NCBI GenBank assembly: GCA_965237625.1
Contig: CBDEGD010000044.1
Coordinates: 186,001-250,000 of the forward strand
Reading direction: 5' to 3'
Source: JABDIP01 sp965237625
Lineage (GTDB): Bacteria; Pseudomonadota; Alphaproteobacteria; DSM-16000; Inquilinaceae
Length of the DNA stretch: 64,000 bases
Program-made: the position numbers and the translations under genes
In this document: positions 62,625 through 64,000 of the stretch, piece by piece
How positions within the stretch are numbered: the first letter of the stretch is position 1
Layout: every line of letters begins with the position of its first letter
Notes under the pieces: model-generated
Database searches by the model: none
Told to the model about the DNA's origin: nothing
Seen by the model: the letters and a program-made list of their open reading frames with translations, nothing else

Positions 62625-62804
62625 TCAGGCCAATTCGACCGTCAAATTGGTGTTGATGGCCGAGGCGTAACCCTCAAGACGATTTGCACGGCCGGAATTC
62701 GGCGCCAACTCATGCTGACGCTTGCGCAAATCGGCGGCGACCTGAAGCAGCTCGGCTGCCATCCGCTCATAAAGACTCAGCTCACGTTCACTGGGCAGGA
62801 TCAT
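62625..62804 (-). CDS. Small hypothetical protein
   Basis: 59 residues from ATG 62804, with GGAGAG upstream. MILPSERELSLYERMAAELL followed by a charged helix QVAADLRKRQHELAPN and a short tail. Probably all helical and soluble. Set antisense between moeA and moaD, with its own promoter presumably in 62805-63003. No function recognised. Confidence 0.55.
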   Translation of the reverse strand: MILPSERELSLYERMAAELLQVAADLRKRQHELAPNSGRANRLEGYASAINTNLTVELA

Positions 62805-63003
62805 CTGCAGCTCTCCAAAGCACCTGATCCATGCGGCATTTATGGTTAATGATTCGTAAACAAAGTAATCGAAACACGGCGAAAAGCAACGTAGAAATTC
62901 ATCTCGCACTTCGCGCACCCTGACCAGCCTGGTCGGGCCCGCCCTTGTACCTCCGGCCAATCGGCGCAACATTATGCGTTCACCCATCCGGATGGCGCCC
63001 ACG

Positions 63004-63255
63004 ATGAAGCTTTTGTATTTCGCCTGGCTGAAGACCAAGATCGGTGTCGCCGAGGAGGAGGTGAGTCCTCCGGACGATGTGCGCGACGTAGCCGGTCTGA
63101 TCGCATGGCTGAAGGGTCGCGGGCCCGGCTTCGCCGATGCGCTGGGCAATGATGCGATCGTGAAGGTGGCGGTCAATCAGGAATTCGCCCGGCGCGACCA
63201 CCCGGTCGGCTCCGGCGACGAGATAGCCTTGTTCCCTCCGGTGACCGGAGGCTGA
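63004..63255 (+). CDS. moaD: Molybdopterin synthase sulfur carrier subunit
   Basis: 83 residues from ATG 63004 (MKLLYFAWLKTKIG); ATG codons 30 and 12 bases upstream are also in frame. Ubiquitin-like fold ending GDEIALFPPVTGG, whose C-terminal Gly is thiocarboxylated and delivers sulfur to precursor Z. moaE begins 1 bp after its stop, so the two subunits of the synthase are co-translated. Confidence 0.96.
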   Translation: MKLLYFAWLKTKIGVAEEEVSPPDDVRDVAGLIAWLKGRGPGFADALGNDAIVKVAVNQEFARRDHPVGSGDEIALFPPVTGG

Positions 63256-63256
63256 G

Positions 63257-63730
63257 ATGGCTGTGCGGGTGCAGTCCGAGGATTTCGACCTGGCCGCGGA
63301 GCTGTCGGCCCTGACCGAGGGCAACCGATCCATCGGCGGGGTTGTGAGTTTTGTCGGCCTCGTGCGTGACATGGCGGGCGGCGAGCCGATCTCCGCCATG
63401 ACCCTGGAGCACTATCCGGGCATGACCGAGCGCAAGCTTGAGCAAATCGAGGCCGAGGCTCGGCAGCGCTGGCCACTGGAAGAAGCCCTGATCGTCCATC
63501 GCTACGGGCGGTTGGAACCGGGCGACCAGATCGTGCTGGTGGCGACCAGCTCGGCCCATCGCGAAGCCGCGTTCGAAGCCTGCCATTTCCTGATCGATTG
63601 GCTGAAGACCCAGGCGCCGTTCTGGAAGCTGGAAGACGGCCCGGCCGGATCGAAATGGGTCGAGGCGCGAGATGCCGACGATGCCAGTGCCGCGCGCTGG
63701 ACGACATCCGACCCGGAGGCCGCCGAATAG
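63257..63730 (+). CDS. moaE: Molybdopterin synthase catalytic subunit
   Basis: 157 residues. Shows GGVVSFVGLVRDMAGGEPISAMTLEHYPGMTERKL, VHRYGRLEPGDQIVLVATSSAHREAAFEACHFLIDWLK and the catalytic TQAPFWKLEDGPAGSKWVE. It converts precursor Z to molybdopterin with MoaD as sulfur donor. The tail carries an acidic extension. Coupled to moaD upstream. Confidence 0.97.
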   Translation: MAVRVQSEDFDLAAELSALTEGNRSIGGVVSFVGLVRDMAGGEPISAMTLEHYPGMTERKLEQIEAEARQRWPLEEALIVHRYGRLEPGDQIVLVATSSAHREAAFEACHFLIDWLKTQAPFWKLEDGPAGSKWVEARDADDASAARWTTSDPEAAE

Positions 63731-63742
63731 ATCGGGTTCAGC

Positions 63743-63826
63743 CCTCACCCAGCTCGGCTACGTTCGCCACCCTCTTCCAGAGGGAGAGGGAGGGACCCAC
63801 GGCAAAGCCGTGGGAGAGTGAGGGCG
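63743..63826. repeat. Interspersed repeat after moaE
   Basis: CCCTCACCC, CCACCCTCTTCC, AGAGGGAGAGGGAGGGACCC, then a small CACGGCAAAGCCGTG hairpin and GTGAGGGC: a shorter member of the repeat family seen at 30.3, 47.2 and 51.2 kb. Confidence 0.85.
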
Positions 63827-63863
63827 AGCACCCGCGTTCCCGATCCGCAGGCCGTCGTTCCGC

Positions 63864-64000
63864 CTACTCCGCAGCAACCACCGCCAAATTCTCCACCGGG
63901 CGCCGGACCTCGACCGCATACGCATCCATCATCGCCTCACAGACCTCACCCGGCGTGAAGGTCAGATCGTCGATGCGCCCGACCGGCGTCACTTCCGCAG
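63864..64000 (-). CDS. C-terminal end of an unidentified protein (partial)
   Basis: The last 45 residues of a minus-strand gene that continues beyond the window, ending IDDLTFTPGEVCEAMMDAYA and VEVRRPVENLAVVAAE, then TAG. The frame is open to the edge and codon use is normal. Too little is visible to name a family. Confidence 0.55.
   Translation of the reverse strand, partial: AEVTPVGRIDDLTFTPGEVCEAMMDAYAVEVRRPVENLAVVAAE

Overview
The window is high-GC chromosomal DNA from an alphaproteobacterium. The closest fit is a Rhodospirillales-like, probably aquatic lineage. Supporting signs are the yqeY-dnaG-rpoD order, the uvrC-pgsA-moaD-moaE neighbourhood, an ELM1-family protein, a PilZ protein and a class GN ('marine proteobacterial') sortase with its VIT/vWA substrate. 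The assignment rests on gene content only. There is no rRNA here, and one tRNA (anticodon CAU).

Layout. 1-6.4 kb: the start of a sodium:solute symporter with its DUF4212 small subunit, several hypothetical proteins, a SAM methyltransferase, a PilZ protein and an MFS transporter. 6.5-9.8 kb: a three-gene Tad minor-pilin operon whose last gene is split by a run of 21 G. 10.1-15.5 kb: tRNA, a stand-alone sigma region 3/4 protein, rpoD with a 16-copy 12-bp repeat, dnaG and yqeY. 15.7-22.8 kb: carA, three small genes, carB and greA. 22.9-28.7 kb: an Lrp regulator, an ELM1 protein, an IS630 remnant fused into a truncated LysE gene, a 2OG oxygenase, trxB, a 46-bp perfect palindrome and a LysR regulator. 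28.7-33 kb: a structured RNA candidate with terminators, msrP, an M48 peptidase and a DUF898 protein.

33-37 kb is the accessory island: a Phd/MazF toxin-antitoxin pair, an AT-rich DUF262/DUF1524 GmrSD-type defence protein, a 24-residue hydrophobic peptide and a membrane-anchored coiled-coil protein. 37-44 kb: an EF-G paralogue, two small enzymes, membrane proteins and an aspartate-type aminotransferase. 44.3-47.2 kb: the sortase substrate and sortase. 47.4-52.6 kb: a MoaD-like protein, a BNR-repeat protein, an alcohol dehydrogenase, a lytic transglycosylase and a lipoprotein hydrolase. Three of these five genes carry single-base frameshifts. 52.8-64 kb: uvrB, a Ca2+/Na+ antiporter, an SDR, an AT-rich segment with DnaA-box-like sites, uvrC, pgsA, DUF2062, mobB, moeA, moaD and moaE.

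Functional links. yqeY-dnaG-rpoD is the macromolecular-synthesis operon, and carA/carB make carbamoyl phosphate. uvrB and uvrC supply two thirds of the nucleotide-excision nuclease. mobB, moeA, moaD and moaE build the molybdenum cofactor, which msrP in this window would use. The most interesting signals are the mini sigma protein, the expanded repeats in rpoD and tadG, the 6S-like RNA, the possible DnaA-binding region before uvrC, and the small defence island. Several one-base homopolymer shifts raise a real question about base accuracy in this assembly.
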